Positions 1 to 9,295 of a DNA stretch of 64,000 nucleotides are shown piece by piece (position 1 is the first letter of the stretch; every line of letters begins with the position of its first letter). The stretch lies in the NCBI RefSeq assembly GCF_045679555.1, contig NC_092091.1, positions 76,094,730-76,158,729 on the forward strand. Direction: 5' to 3'. A model generated the notes under the pieces. The model saw nothing but the letters and a program-made list of their open reading frames with translations. It had not been told where the DNA came from and searched no databases. A program made the translations under genes and the position numbers. The DNA is from Salvelinus alpinus. Lineage: Eukaryota > Chordata > Actinopteri > Salmoniformes > Salmonidae.

Positions 1-26
1 TGAATACTTTCAGAATGCAATGTATA
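1..26. mobile_element. Terminal repeat of a Tc1-like transposon (cut by window edge)
   Basis: The first bases match the outer end of the salmonid Tc1-like terminal repeat (tgaatacttt...atgcaatgta), also seen at the ends of the Tc1 copies near 29.4 kb, 34.3 kb and 36.1 kb. The rest of the element lies outside the window. Confidence 0.7.
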
Positions 27-404
27 ACGTGATTTGATGTAATTTCATCTGTGGCAAATGGCCTTGAGTCTTCTTGATGGGATCTTCTAATGTAAATGTA
101 TGGCAGCACCCAAGGGGGCTTGAACTGACTAGTTGTCCCTGTAGATTCTGCTGTGACGTAGTGTCCCCATTAGTAACAGAACACTGAGCCAAGCACGGTG
201 CAACTAAAGAACTCTACCAACCCCAACGCTCTGTATATTCCGCTGGCTGAAACACCCCCACACAAAGCACTGAGCTAGGCTGAAACACCTGCATTTTGGA
301 GCTGTCTTACTCAAGAAAACAAAAAAGATACCATGTTTGCATGCATCGTTATTAACTCAATGTTTATTTTTATTACGTTGTTTGCAAACTGACATGTGAC
401 ATTA
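27..404. other. Non-coding stretch, probable interspersed repeat, no gene seen
   Basis: No coding exon is recognisable. The composition and its junction with a Tc1 end suggest an old interspersed repeat flanking the lectin fragment. From about 405 the sequence becomes alignable with 60815 onward. Confidence 0.4.
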
Positions 405-877
405 ATTAATGCTAAAATAACATGCAAAACAGCCTTATTTTTTCTGCCCCACCTGCCCTGAATAACGGTTCGCCGCTGCCTGTCCTTGACTCCTTCTCAA
501 AACACATTGGAGGAGACCTTTGAGGGGAGGGACCTTGGATATTCTCTCCCAATGCGTTTTGAGAATGAGGTGAGGAGAGAGGACACAAGGAGTTGAGGGA
601 AGGTGAATTCAGAAAGAACCAAGGAGTGTGTTCCAATATTCTATATTTTCTCCAGAAGTGTGCACTTGTTCACTTCCATTTATGGATTCGAAAGGAAATC
701 GCCAGTATATGGGAATTCCCTCTAGCTCACATGCCTACACCAACCCAATGCCTTTATATTTGTGGGAAGTAGTGGATGAACGCACACTTCAGGAGAAAGG
801 AGAGATTATTGGAACGCAACCCAGATCTGAATATTAGAAAACCAATATGGTGGACTCTGTGTGTGTGTTGTCTGTAG
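405..877 (+). repeat. Left copy of duplicated lectin 3' segment (intron part)
   Basis: This stretch, including the intron 3' end with a tctgtag acceptor, closely matches about 60815-61285 (shared stretches include gtgacattaattaatgct, cgccgctgcctgtcctt and accaatatggtggactc). It is the intron preceding a lectin last exon, so the two ends of the window carry a duplicated gene 3' end about 60 kb apart. Confidence 0.75.
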
Positions 878-1016
878 GTACTGGAAGAGTGGTCAGCCGG
901 AACGTGGTGATACCAACAACAAGGATTGTGTCGAGGTCTACCATCGGGACAGCGTTTTGGCCAACTGGAACGATGCACCATGCAACCGCATGCTGCACTG
1001 GATCTGTGAGAAATGA
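878..1016 (+). CDS. C-type lectin-like domain, last exon (gene continues left of window or is a fragment)
   Basis: A tctgtag acceptor at 871-877 opens an exon of one base plus 45 codons and a stop. It encodes the C-terminal third of a C-type lectin domain: a YWKSGQPE start, a CVEV strand, the WND calcium/sugar motif, and the HWICEK end. In this family the QPD or EPN tripeptide sets sugar preference. Here the position reads QPE, so the acidic residue is Glu rather than Asp and calcium coordination may be altered. The upstream exons of the same lectin domain are not in the window to the left, so this is either the end of a gene beginning outside or an orphan exon. It differs from the exon at 61286-61424 by only two bases (one silent, one N/D). 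A Tc1 insertion begins about 13 bp after the stop codon. Confidence 0.75.
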
Positions 1017-1028
1017 CAGAAATAGCTA

Positions 1029-2689
1029 CACTACCGTTCAAAAGTTTAGGGTAACATAGAAATGTCCCTGTTTTTGAAAGAAAATGAAATGTTTTGTCTA
1101 TGAAAATGAAATAAAATTACCAGTAATACAGTGTAGACATTGTTAATGTTGTAAATGACTACTGTAGCTGGAAACGGCAGATTTTTTATGGAATATCTAC
1201 AGTCGTGGCCAAAAGTTTTGAGAATGACACAAATATTAATTTTCACAGTTAGCTCCTTCAGTGTCTTTAGATATTTTTGTCAGATGTTACTATGGAATAC
1301 TGAAGTATAATCACAAGCATTTCATAAGTGTCAAAGGCATTTATTGACAATTACATGAAGTTGATGCAAAAACTCAATATTGGCAGTGTTGACCCTTCTT
1401 TTTCAAGACCTCTGCAATCCGCCCTGGCATGCTGTCAATTAACTTCTGGGCCACATCCTAACTGATGGTAGCCCATTCTTGCATAATCAATGCTTGGAGT
1501 TTGTCAGAATTTGTTGTTTGTCCACCCGCCTCTTGAGGATTGACGACAAGTTCTCAATGGGATTAAGGTCTGGGGAGTTTCCTGGCCATGGACCCAAAAT
1601 ATCAATGTTTTGTTCCCCGAGCCACTTTGTTATCACTTTTGCCTTAAGGCAAGGTGCTCCATCATGCTTGAAAATGCATTGTTCGTCACCAAACTGTTCC
1701 TGGATGGTTGGGAGAAGTTGCAGAGGATGTGTTGGTACCATTCTTTATTCATGGCTGTGTTCTTATGCAAAATTATGAGTGCGCCCACTCCCTTGGCTGA
1801 GAAGCAACCCCACACATGAATGGTCTCAGGATGCTTTACTGTTGGCATGACACAGGCTTGATGGTAGGGCTCACCTTGTCTTCTCCGGACAAGCTTTTTT
1901 CCGGATGACCCAAACTATTCGAAAGGGGATTCGTCAGAGAAATGACTTTACCCCAGTCCTCAGCAGTCCAATCCCTGTACCTTTTGCAGAATATCAGTCT
2001 GTCCCTGATGTTTTTCCTGGAGAGAAGTGGCTTCTTTGCTGCCCTTCTTGACACAAGGCCATCCTACAAAAGTCTTTGCCTCACTGTGCGTGCAGATGCA
2101 CTCACACCTGCCTGCTGCCATTCCTGAGCAAGCTCTGTACTGGTGGTGCCCCGATCCCACAGCTGAATCAACTTTAGGAGACGGTCCTGGCGCTTGCTGG
2201 ACTTTCTTGGGCGACCTGAAGCCTTCTTCACAACAATTGAACCGCTCTCCTTGAAGTTCTTGATGATCCGATAAATAGTTAACGCTGTGTACTGCTCCCT
2301 TCACAGAACAGTGCTAACTGGCTCTAACCAGAATAGAAAGAGGAGTGGGAGGCCCCGATGCACAGCTGTGCGAAAGGACAAGTACATTAGAGTGTCTGGT
2401 TTGAGAAACAGATGCCTCACAAGTCCTCAACCTGCAGCTTCAATAAATAGTACCTGTAAAACACCAGTCTCAACGTCACCAGCGAAGAGGCGACTCCGGG
2501 ATGCTAGCCTTCTGTCATCAAGGCAAAGGGTGTCTACTTTGAACAATCTCAAATATAAAATATATTTCGATTTTTTCTTTGCATGTGTTATTTCATGTCT
2601 TCATTATTATTCACAATGTAGAAAATAGTAAAAAATAAAGAAAATCCCTTGAATGAGTAGGTGTGTCAAATGTTTTGACTGGTACTGTA
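1029..2689 (+). mobile_element. Tc1-like transposon, chimeric with a second Tc1 family
   Basis: The left end (ctaccgttcaaaagttt) lies at 1031 and the right end (caaatgttttgactggtac) at about 2668-2686. Between them only 1029-1199 and about 2280-2687 belong to this family. Its transposase remnant is on the + strand: 2287-2628 preserves the arginine-rich helix-turn-helix region (NRKRSGRPRC) and is then frame-broken. The missing middle is replaced by part of another Tc1 family on the opposite strand. The element sits right after the lectin stop codon. Confidence 0.8.
1200..2279 (-). mobile_element. Second Tc1-like transposon fragment inserted in the first
   Basis: It begins with cagtcgtggccaaaagtttt directly after a TA dinucleotide, a different terminal repeat from the host element. 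The minus strand carries a decayed DDE transposase. The segment at 1487-1741 has FKHDGAPCLKA and the GNSPDLNPIENL block with the third catalytic acidic residue; upstream pieces at 1633-2304 lie in other frames. The N-terminal end and second terminal repeat are absent at the 2280 junction, so the insertion is truncated or recombined. Confidence 0.75.
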
Positions 2690-2699
2690 TATGTAGACT

Positions 2700-2912
2700 G
2701 CAGAATCAAATACAAGGTTATCTTCCATCAGAAACATCAACTTCCTGTTTACAGGTCACATGACATGACAGCTAAGCCAGATACAAGCAAGATGGCAGCT
2801 CTACTTCTAGCTCCTAAGCAACTTTGCAGTACTACATGCACTTCGCTACACCCGCAAAAAAATCTGCTAAACATGTGTATGTGACAAATAAAATGATATT
2901 TGATTTGAGAAA
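2700..2912 (+). mobile_element. Internally deleted LINE relic with 3' tail
   Basis: The 3' end (gtgacaaataaaatgatattt) resembles the tail of the LINE at 39188 and at 53.2 kb. The front part (aagatggcagctctacttct) looks like a LINE 5' fragment. The coding region is missing. Confidence 0.5.
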
Positions 2913-3455
2913 CTGAGCTTGTAGAAAACAGCCAGTAGGGGGAGACAAACACTTATAAAGGTAGGTATTCATGCACATGTAACAGGCGAGACTAAAGCCT
3001 TGTTCACATTAGCAGTTTGAAATGACTAAAATCCTATTGTTTTGCATATCTGATTTGAATCTGTTATTTTTCCTGCAGTCTGAACAGCCACAATCCAAAT
3101 GGAATTGAATATTTGGCTATGTGACGTGTCTGAACGTCAAATCTGATTTGTTTGCCCTCAAGTCGTTTTTAGACTGTTATTTGGCAGTTCGTGTGACAAA
3201 ACGCGGAAGTACAGTGTAGAGAATCATTGTACCATCTAAACCGCAGTGAAATATATTTTCCATAACCAAAAATATCGAATTTTCAGCTGTTTGAAGCTGG
3301 TGTATAAAACCGAAAGTAAATGACGCAGCTAGATTATCCAAAACATAATCCTGACCCTTACCTGAACCAAACCCTTAACCCTAACCTTCATCTATTGTTA
3401 ACATATTCCGAAATGAAACACGAGAAACCTTGCATTGTATGAGGAAATAACGGTA
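2913..3455. other. Non-coding stretch with a repeat fragment
   Basis: No exon is seen. About 3185-3330 is the reverse complement of a repeat also found at 33375-33545 (shared ccgaaagtaaatg and cagctgtttgaagctg versions). Degenerate telomere-like cccttaaccctaacc occurs near 3375. Confidence 0.5.
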
Positions 3456-5535
3456 CACTGCATTCGGATAGTATTCAGTCCCCTTGACTTTTTCCACATT
3501 TTGTTACGTTACAGCCTTACTCTAAAATGGATAAAATAATCTACACACAATACCCCATAATGACAAAGTGAAAATAGGTTTTAAGAAGTACCTTATTTAC
3601 ATAAGTATTCAGATCCTTTGCTATGAGACTAGAAATTGAGCTCAAGTGCATCCATTGATCTTCCTTGAGATTGAAGCCTCTCCTCACTAAAAGGCACATG
3701 ACAGCCTGCTTGTAATTTGTCAAAAGGCAACTAAAGACTCTGTCGTGACTTTGCCCTGTTGGGTGAGGGTCATGAAACCCCCTTTCCCTCTCTTTCCCCC
3801 ACCGATTTATGACCCCCCCCCCCCTCCCCCCATAAATACCTTTCCCCCTTCTCTCTCCACTCTACAAAAATTGACTTCTGAAAATACACAGAGAGAGACT
3901 TTATAATACAGTAACATCAAAAGGTTGGGAATGGAACAATATTTTGGTAATCCAACCAGTTGAAAGTATCCGTTGGTACTTAAAGAATATGATGTCAGAT
4001 CAGTTGTCGTCTGAGACATTATTACTGATTATAGAACGACATTAAATATATCTGGGAAAGTCTACACATTCTAGTTATCAGATTCACATGGAATTGTTGA
4101 GTAATTTAAATGTTTAAATATGAAACTATTTGTGAATGTGAATGTGAGTGTGAACGTAATTTTTGCCTTCTAAATGAGAGAATTGTTTTCATAAGTAAAC
4201 TGATGCTCACTCAGCGGCCACGCCCAAGTGAACAGACATTGGTTGAGAACTATGAAACACGCCCTTCTCTTCTCCAGTATAAAGCCCCCGTGACCTAATT
4301 CACATCAGATTAAGCAAACCCCAGCGTGAGCTGTGGTTGCGAATGGTTGAATCTCCACTCTACGTAACGATATTTACATGAGACCAGATCACGTGGAGGT
4401 GACGATCACCACGCTGGAAGGATGTGAGCTGATTATGGAAACTTGGTATGAACTTTGAACTCTTATTCACCAAAGAAGAAGTGATACATCCTAGAAGCCG
4501 AGTTATCAGCTGCAGCTGTAAACGTATGTGGCCTAGGAATGGACAGACAATCTCCTGAGAACGACAGGATACTTCAACGTATCCGCACTACAACACTACG
4601 ACCAGAAAGATTCTTCAAAGGACAATGGCAATCTCTGCTGGGCAAACCAGTCTTCTATCTTCGACCCATCTATCGAAGCGCAGCTCAGTGTAAATATATA
4701 TATCTTGCATTTTCCTTTTCCAAATGGGCGATTATTCGAATGCATAAGAGTCTGTATTTACGGTAGCATAGCTTCTCAAGAACCGATAGAGACCCAATTA
4801 TTTTGTTCCTCAGTCTTCTCGCTCTTTCATTCAAACCCACCCCCTTCCTTTGTGTAACAAGCCGTCATATCAGGTTAGCCCACTAGGGGCTTTTCATGAC
4901 ATTATTAGTAATCAATGTATGATCCATTCTGCGTGTATATATGTATTTCTGTGATTTGATTATTTAGTAAATAAATAATTAAGCAAAATTGTACATTGCT
5001 GATTCATAATTTGAGCTAGGGTTCGTGCAGATAACCAAGAATTTAACAATGTTCAGATGAGACTGATAGAAGGTAAAGAATAATTAATGACTCATTGATT
5101 GCTATTGATATAAAAGATCTTCAGATTTTTGAGTGTATTCGGAAGACAGCAGCTCTATAAACACTCTTCCGTGGTAACCCAGGTTATTAACGAGTTAATT
5201 GTTGCATGGTTTAATTCAATCACGTAATCAATTAAATGTTAGGTAATCAATTTGATAAAATAGCATGTCATATAATTTAAATATAGTCACAGACATGACA
5301 ACTCTCAGACAATGAGAAACAAGATTCTGTCGTCTGATGAAACCAAGCGTCACGTCTGGAGGAAACCTGGCACCATCCCTACGGTGAAGCATGGTGGTGT
5401 GCCAAGCTTGTAGCGTCATACCCAAGAAGACTGTAACCGCTGCCAGAGGTACTTCAACAAAGTACTGAGTAAAGTGTCTGAGTGCTTATGTAAATGTGAT
5501 ATTTCCAGTGTTATGTACATTTGCAAGGGGTCTAT
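3456..5535 (+). mobile_element. Tc1-like transposon split by a solo LTR
   Basis: The left terminal repeat follows TA at 3454-3455 (cactgcattcgga, then tttttccacattttgttacg). Transposase-derived sequence runs to 3740 and resumes at 5301 with the block encoding the Tc1 catalytic-domain start (atgagaaacaagattctg, tctggaggaaacctgg). The copy has internal deletions and loses its right terminal repeat around 5535. Confidence 0.8.
3741..5300 (+). mobile_element. Solo LTR (1.56 kb) inside the Tc1, with 4-bp target duplication
   Basis: The insertion starts TGTCGTGACT and ends AGACATGACA, so it has TG...CA ends, and it is flanked by ACTC on both sides (3737-3740 and 5301-5304). Removing it rejoins the interrupted Tc1 sequence. 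A TATA-like box (cagtataaagccc) lies near 4277 and a polyadenylation-like aataaataat near 4967, as expected for an LTR. No internal region or second LTR is present. LTR recombination leaving one copy is the simplest explanation. Family not assigned. Confidence 0.75.
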
Positions 5536-5565
5536 TTTGATTTATATATATATATACATATATAC

Positions 5566-6015
5566 ATAAACTCAGCAAAAAAAGAAACGTCCTCTCACTG
5601 TCAGCTTCATTTATTTTCAGCAAACTTAACGTGTAAATATTTGTATGAACATAACAAGTTTCAACAACTGAGACATACAGTGAACAAGTTCCACAGAAAT
5701 GTGACTAACAGAAATGGAACTAACAGAAATTGTCCCTGAACAAAAGGGGAGTAAAAATATAGAAGTAACAGTCAGTATCTGGTGTGGCCACCAGCTGCTT
5801 TAAGCACTGCAGTGCATCTCTTCCTCATGGACTGCACCAGATTTGCCAGTTCTTGCAGTGAGGTGTTACCCCACTCTTCCACCAAGGCACCTGCAAGTTC
5901 CCGGTCATTTCTGGGGGTAATGGTCCTAGCCCTCACCCTCCGATCCAACAGGTCCCAGACGTCCTCAATGGGATTGAGATCCGGGCTCTTCGCTGGCCAT
6001 GGCAGAACACTAACA
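5566..6015 (-). mobile_element. Tc1-like transposon fragment, third family
   Basis: It starts at a terminal repeat (actcagcaaaaaaagaaacg). The + strand is the reverse complement of the transposase C-terminal half: the stretch around 5940-6005 encodes, on the minus strand, the FAGHG/DPIEDV-like block next to the last catalytic residue. It is truncated at about 6015. Confidence 0.75.
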
Positions 6016-6044
6016 ATAACGAGACTTGGGGGTGGACGCTGTTA

Positions 6045-6312
6045 AGGAGCCTTTTGTTCCTAGACTTGGCGTACTACTAGCCCAGTGGTAGCAGAGAGAA
6101 CAGTCTCTGACTTGGGTGAATGGAGTCTTTGACAATTTTTGGGGCATTCCTCTGACACTGCCTAGTATGTAGTTTGTGGATACAGGAAGCTTGGCCCCAG
6201 TGATATACTGGGCCATACGCACTACCCTCTGTAGAGCCTTACGGTTGGATGCCGAGCAATTGCCATACCATGCAGTGATGCAACTGGTCAGGATGCTCTC
6301 GATGGTGCATTA
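6045..6312 (-). mobile_element. L2-like LINE fragment (reverse transcriptase C-terminal end)
   Basis: It matches about 39690-39960 in the larger LINE. On the minus strand it encodes remnants of the YITGAKLP and CQRKAL region. Frameshifts are present. It joins directly to other element fragments on both sides. Confidence 0.7.
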
Positions 6313-6329
6313 ACTTCTTTAAAAAGAAT

Positions 6330-6870
6330 GCTATTGATTGTTTTAAATCACTTTTTTTTAATGTTTTAAATGTTTTAATTTTATTTATTGCAACAATAAA
6401 AACAATATTACACATCAATACAGAGACATTCCTGTGAATACAATGAAAAAAATGAAATAATCAGGACATCATTAATATGTGACAATGCAATGAGACATTT
6501 TCAGACATGACTTCAGACATGACAATTTTTCCAACTTTTTAAGTTTTACAAGTTTGAGGGATTTATTCAAGTGTAACAGTTCAATGAAAAAAACGACAAA
6601 ATAAGGAATTTTTCCACCCCATTTACGTTTGTAAATATATTTTTTGGCTAAGAGGATAATATTGTTAACAAAATAGTTATGATCGGAATTACAAGGATAA
6701 TGCCATTTAACATCATCAAAGGTAAACATAGATAATTCTGGAGATTTTATACACAACCATTCATGAACTTCAATCCATAGTTCACTAGAATGGCGGCATG
6801 AAAAAAATAAATGCTCTATAGATTCTGAATCAGAGGAAGAAAAAACACAAGGCATTTTGTCAAAATGTAA
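6330..6870 (-). mobile_element. L1-type LINE C-terminal fragment
   Basis: The minus-strand frame 6472-6855 reads CVFSSSDSESIEHLFFSC followed by HSSELW. This resembles the zinc-binding motif at the C-terminus of L1-type reverse transcriptases, with a Cys/His pattern, and is followed by a lysine-rich tail. Only the 3' end is present, a typical 5' truncation. Confidence 0.6.
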
Positions 6871-7860
6871 TCTTTTGTCCGCGTTATCTCATAGAGGCCC
6901 ATCCTCAGTGGATCACACACACAATACTCTATTCTGTCGAATGTAACAACTATTATAATGTAATACAAGCATTATAACATAATCTTACAAGCAATATAAA
7001 ATAATCTTGCAATTTTCTACGGGACTACCAAATCACATACAAAATGAATACCCTTGTCAGTTTTAAATCACAAGTGTGTTTGGGTAGCCCACGATTTGGG
7101 GAAGAAAAACAGCTTTCTATCCCGAACTCTGAGGGCTCGGAATAGACTAGTCGATACAATGTTGCAAGTCCCATAGTGACAGCTTTGGGCCGGACCAAGT
7201 GATGATTTGATACAGTGTTTCTCTTCACTAGCAATAGCTCAAGTCAAGACAGATAGAAAGGGAGGCAGACAGGCGGAATAGAGAGATGAATGTGATTGAA
7301 AGAACCATAATTTTCATCAGGATATATTAATGTTTTTATTTTGTCGGCTTTAGGCCAATGTATGTATTTTACTTAGTTGATGATGGAAGTTATAGGCCTG
7401 CTGCTGCCTCTATGATTTCTATGTTCTCATTTCTTTAGGCCGATGGATAACAGTGTATCAATGTGTTCATATGGTAGAGGCTGTGCTCTCACCATAGTTG
7501 AATTTTACCTTCTAGATTTTTTATAACTTTTGTATGATTTCTTTGATTAACCACGTGACAATGATTTTGAGAAACAAAAACATTATTATTCAGTATTATT
7601 GTTCCACGAAATGCACATGTAAAAATAGTCATAACTGGCACGCAGATCGGTGGAAATGGCAGGATAAATTGTAAGCTTCCCCAAACTTGAAACTCACTAA
7701 CTGGCTATGGTCTTTACTATTAGTGCACATTGGAGTGCACGTTGGAGTTCCCATTAAAAACGTGCCCCCTACAGAAAACTGATTCATTCTGGGGATTTTT
7801 GTATTATGCTAATAGGATTGACACAGGGGGTGCGACATTAGACTCTTAATGATTGTTTAG
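6871..7860 (+). repeat. Duplicon D1 (shared with about 30.9-31.6 kb and inverted at 18.0-19.1 kb)
   Basis: From about 7080 on, it shares long stretches with 31070-31560 (for example cagtgtttctcttcactagc and ggaggcagacaggcggaata) in the same orientation, and with 18000-18760 in reverse. No coding exon was recognised. It appears to be intergenic sequence travelling with lectin-gene duplication. 6871-7080 is unassigned AT-rich DNA. Confidence 0.7.
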
Positions 7861-7876
7861 TATAGAGCAGAGTTCC

Positions 7877-7995
7877 TTAAACAGCAGTGGAGAGAAAGTA
7901 CCTATGAGAAGCCAATTTCTCAGAGATCCAATTGTTTGAAGAGGAACAGTGACTGTCCCACCATTGGCCTGATAAACTGAGGTAACAACACACAG
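7877..7995 (-). pseudogene. C-type lectin last-exon relic (minus strand)
   Basis: The minus-strand reading contains SGQWWDSHCSSSNNWISEK, an eroded version of the lectin C-terminal block (W.D..C....WICEK). The key Cys of WICEK has become Ser, which would lose a disulfide. It is homologous to the + strand relic at 13924-14002, including the shared actgctgtttaaggaac flank. It lies downstream, on its own strand, of the exon at 8755-8864, so the two are probably one broken gene. Confidence 0.6.
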
Positions 7996-8109
7996 TTTTC
8001 AAATCTACAACAATTAGGCTCTCCACTCCCCCAATACCTGCAGTGGCCACTCTCTTAGAACCGAGAGTATGAACAACGCGGAGAAACGTCCTATTCCTTA
8101 AACTGTGGT

Positions 8110-8754
8110 CAGTGTTATTATAGAGCAATAGTCTCTTACCTTGGGGTGGTCAGTGTTATTATAGAGCAATAGTCTCTTACCTTGGGGTGGTCAGTGTTAT
8201 TATAGAGCAATAGTCTCTTACCTTGGGGTGGTCAGTGTTATTATAGAGCAGTAGTCTCTTACCTTGAGGTGGTCAGTGTTATTATAGAGCAATAGTCTCT
8301 TACCTTGGGGTGGTCAGTGTTATTATAGAGCAGTAGTCTCTTACCTTGGGGTGGTCAGTGTTATTATAAAGCAGTAGTCTCTTACCTTGGGGTGGTCAGT
8401 GTTATTATAGAGCAATAGTCTCTTACCTTGGGGTGGTCAGTGTTATTATAAAGCAGTAGTCTCTTACCTTGGGGTGGTCAGTGTTATTATAGAGCAATAG
8501 TCTCTTACCTTGGGGTGGTCAATGTTGTTATAGAGCAGTAATCTCTTACCTTGGGGTGGTCAGTGTTATTATAGAGCAGTAGTCCCTTACCTTGGGGTGG
8601 TCCGTGTTATTATAAAGCAGTAGTCTCTTACCTTGGGGTGGTCAGTGTTATTATAGAGCAATAGTCTCTTACCTTGGGGTGGTCAATGTTGTTATAGAGC
8701 AGTAATCTCTTACCTTGGGGTGGTCAGTGTTATTATAGAGCAGTAGTCTCTTAT
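8110..8754 (-). repeat. 41-bp minisatellite carrying splice donors, about 16 units
   Basis: Units read cttaccttggggtggtcag on the + strand. On the minus strand each contains CCACCCCAAG|GTAAG, the end of a lectin exon plus its 5' splice site. It starts immediately after the exon at 8755-8864 and is the mirror counterpart of the array at 51386-52372. Small variants occur (aatgttgttatagagc; cttatcttggg). Confidence 0.85.
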
Positions 8755-8864
8755 CTTGGGGTTGTCAGTGGGGTGCCGTCCACCCATTTGCAGGTCCTCT
8801 TAGTAACAAAGTCAGTCAGATCAATCCAGACATGACTGAATAATTCAATCCCATTGATAAATGC
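8755..8864 (-). pseudogene. C-type lectin middle exon (WIDL / WVDGTPL), minus strand
   Basis: On the minus strand an acaacag acceptor is followed by an open 36-codon exon with HVWIDLTDFV and CKWVDGTPLTTP, corresponding to exon 5 of the complete gene (WIGLTDSV and WRWVDGTPLTTP). Its own donor reads ccaag|ataag, so the invariant GT has become AT. The next repeat unit 41 bp on restores ccaag|gtaag. The exon is two codons longer than its 51295-51398 relative and quite divergent. Only this exon and a decayed last exon are found on this strand, so I call it a pseudogene fragment. Confidence 0.7.
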
Positions 8865-8899
8865 CTGTTGTTGTGACAGAAAACAACATTGTTATTAGG

Positions 8900-9295
8900 C
8901 TATACTTCTAATATCTCTCTCTAACCACTAGGTGGAAACATCGCTTAAAAATCAGTGCTGAGAGAGCGATGGAGAGAGAGAGAGACAAAAGAGAGATACC
9001 TACATGCAATGCTACATAATGAATTATAAATCTTAACATAAAAAAGTAACCACGGAACAGACTGAACAAGGGGGAAGACCAGGGTGTTACAAAACACTGT
9101 CTGGTCTAAATCTGCATCCCAAATGGTACCCTTTTCCCTATGTAGTGACTGTATAGAGAATAGGGTTCCATTAAGGACACATCTCAAGAGTCTCCTTCTT
9201 ATTGGTTGACAGAGCCCTGACACATCCAGCTGTTGGACACAGACAGAGAACAGAGAAGTACAGGATTTAGACACATCCGAATAACTACTGCTCAG
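8900..9295 (+). promoter_or_regulatory. Conserved 5' flank module of a lectin copy
   Basis: It shares acatgcaatgctac, ccctatgtagtgactgtatag, cttcttattgg and ggacacagacagag...agaagtacag with 28010-28080 and 32585-32780, which precede other copies. Its position 5' of exon 1 and its conservation suggest promoter or 5' UTR content, including an inverted CCAAT (attgg). No transcription start can be fixed from sequence alone. Confidence 0.45.
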
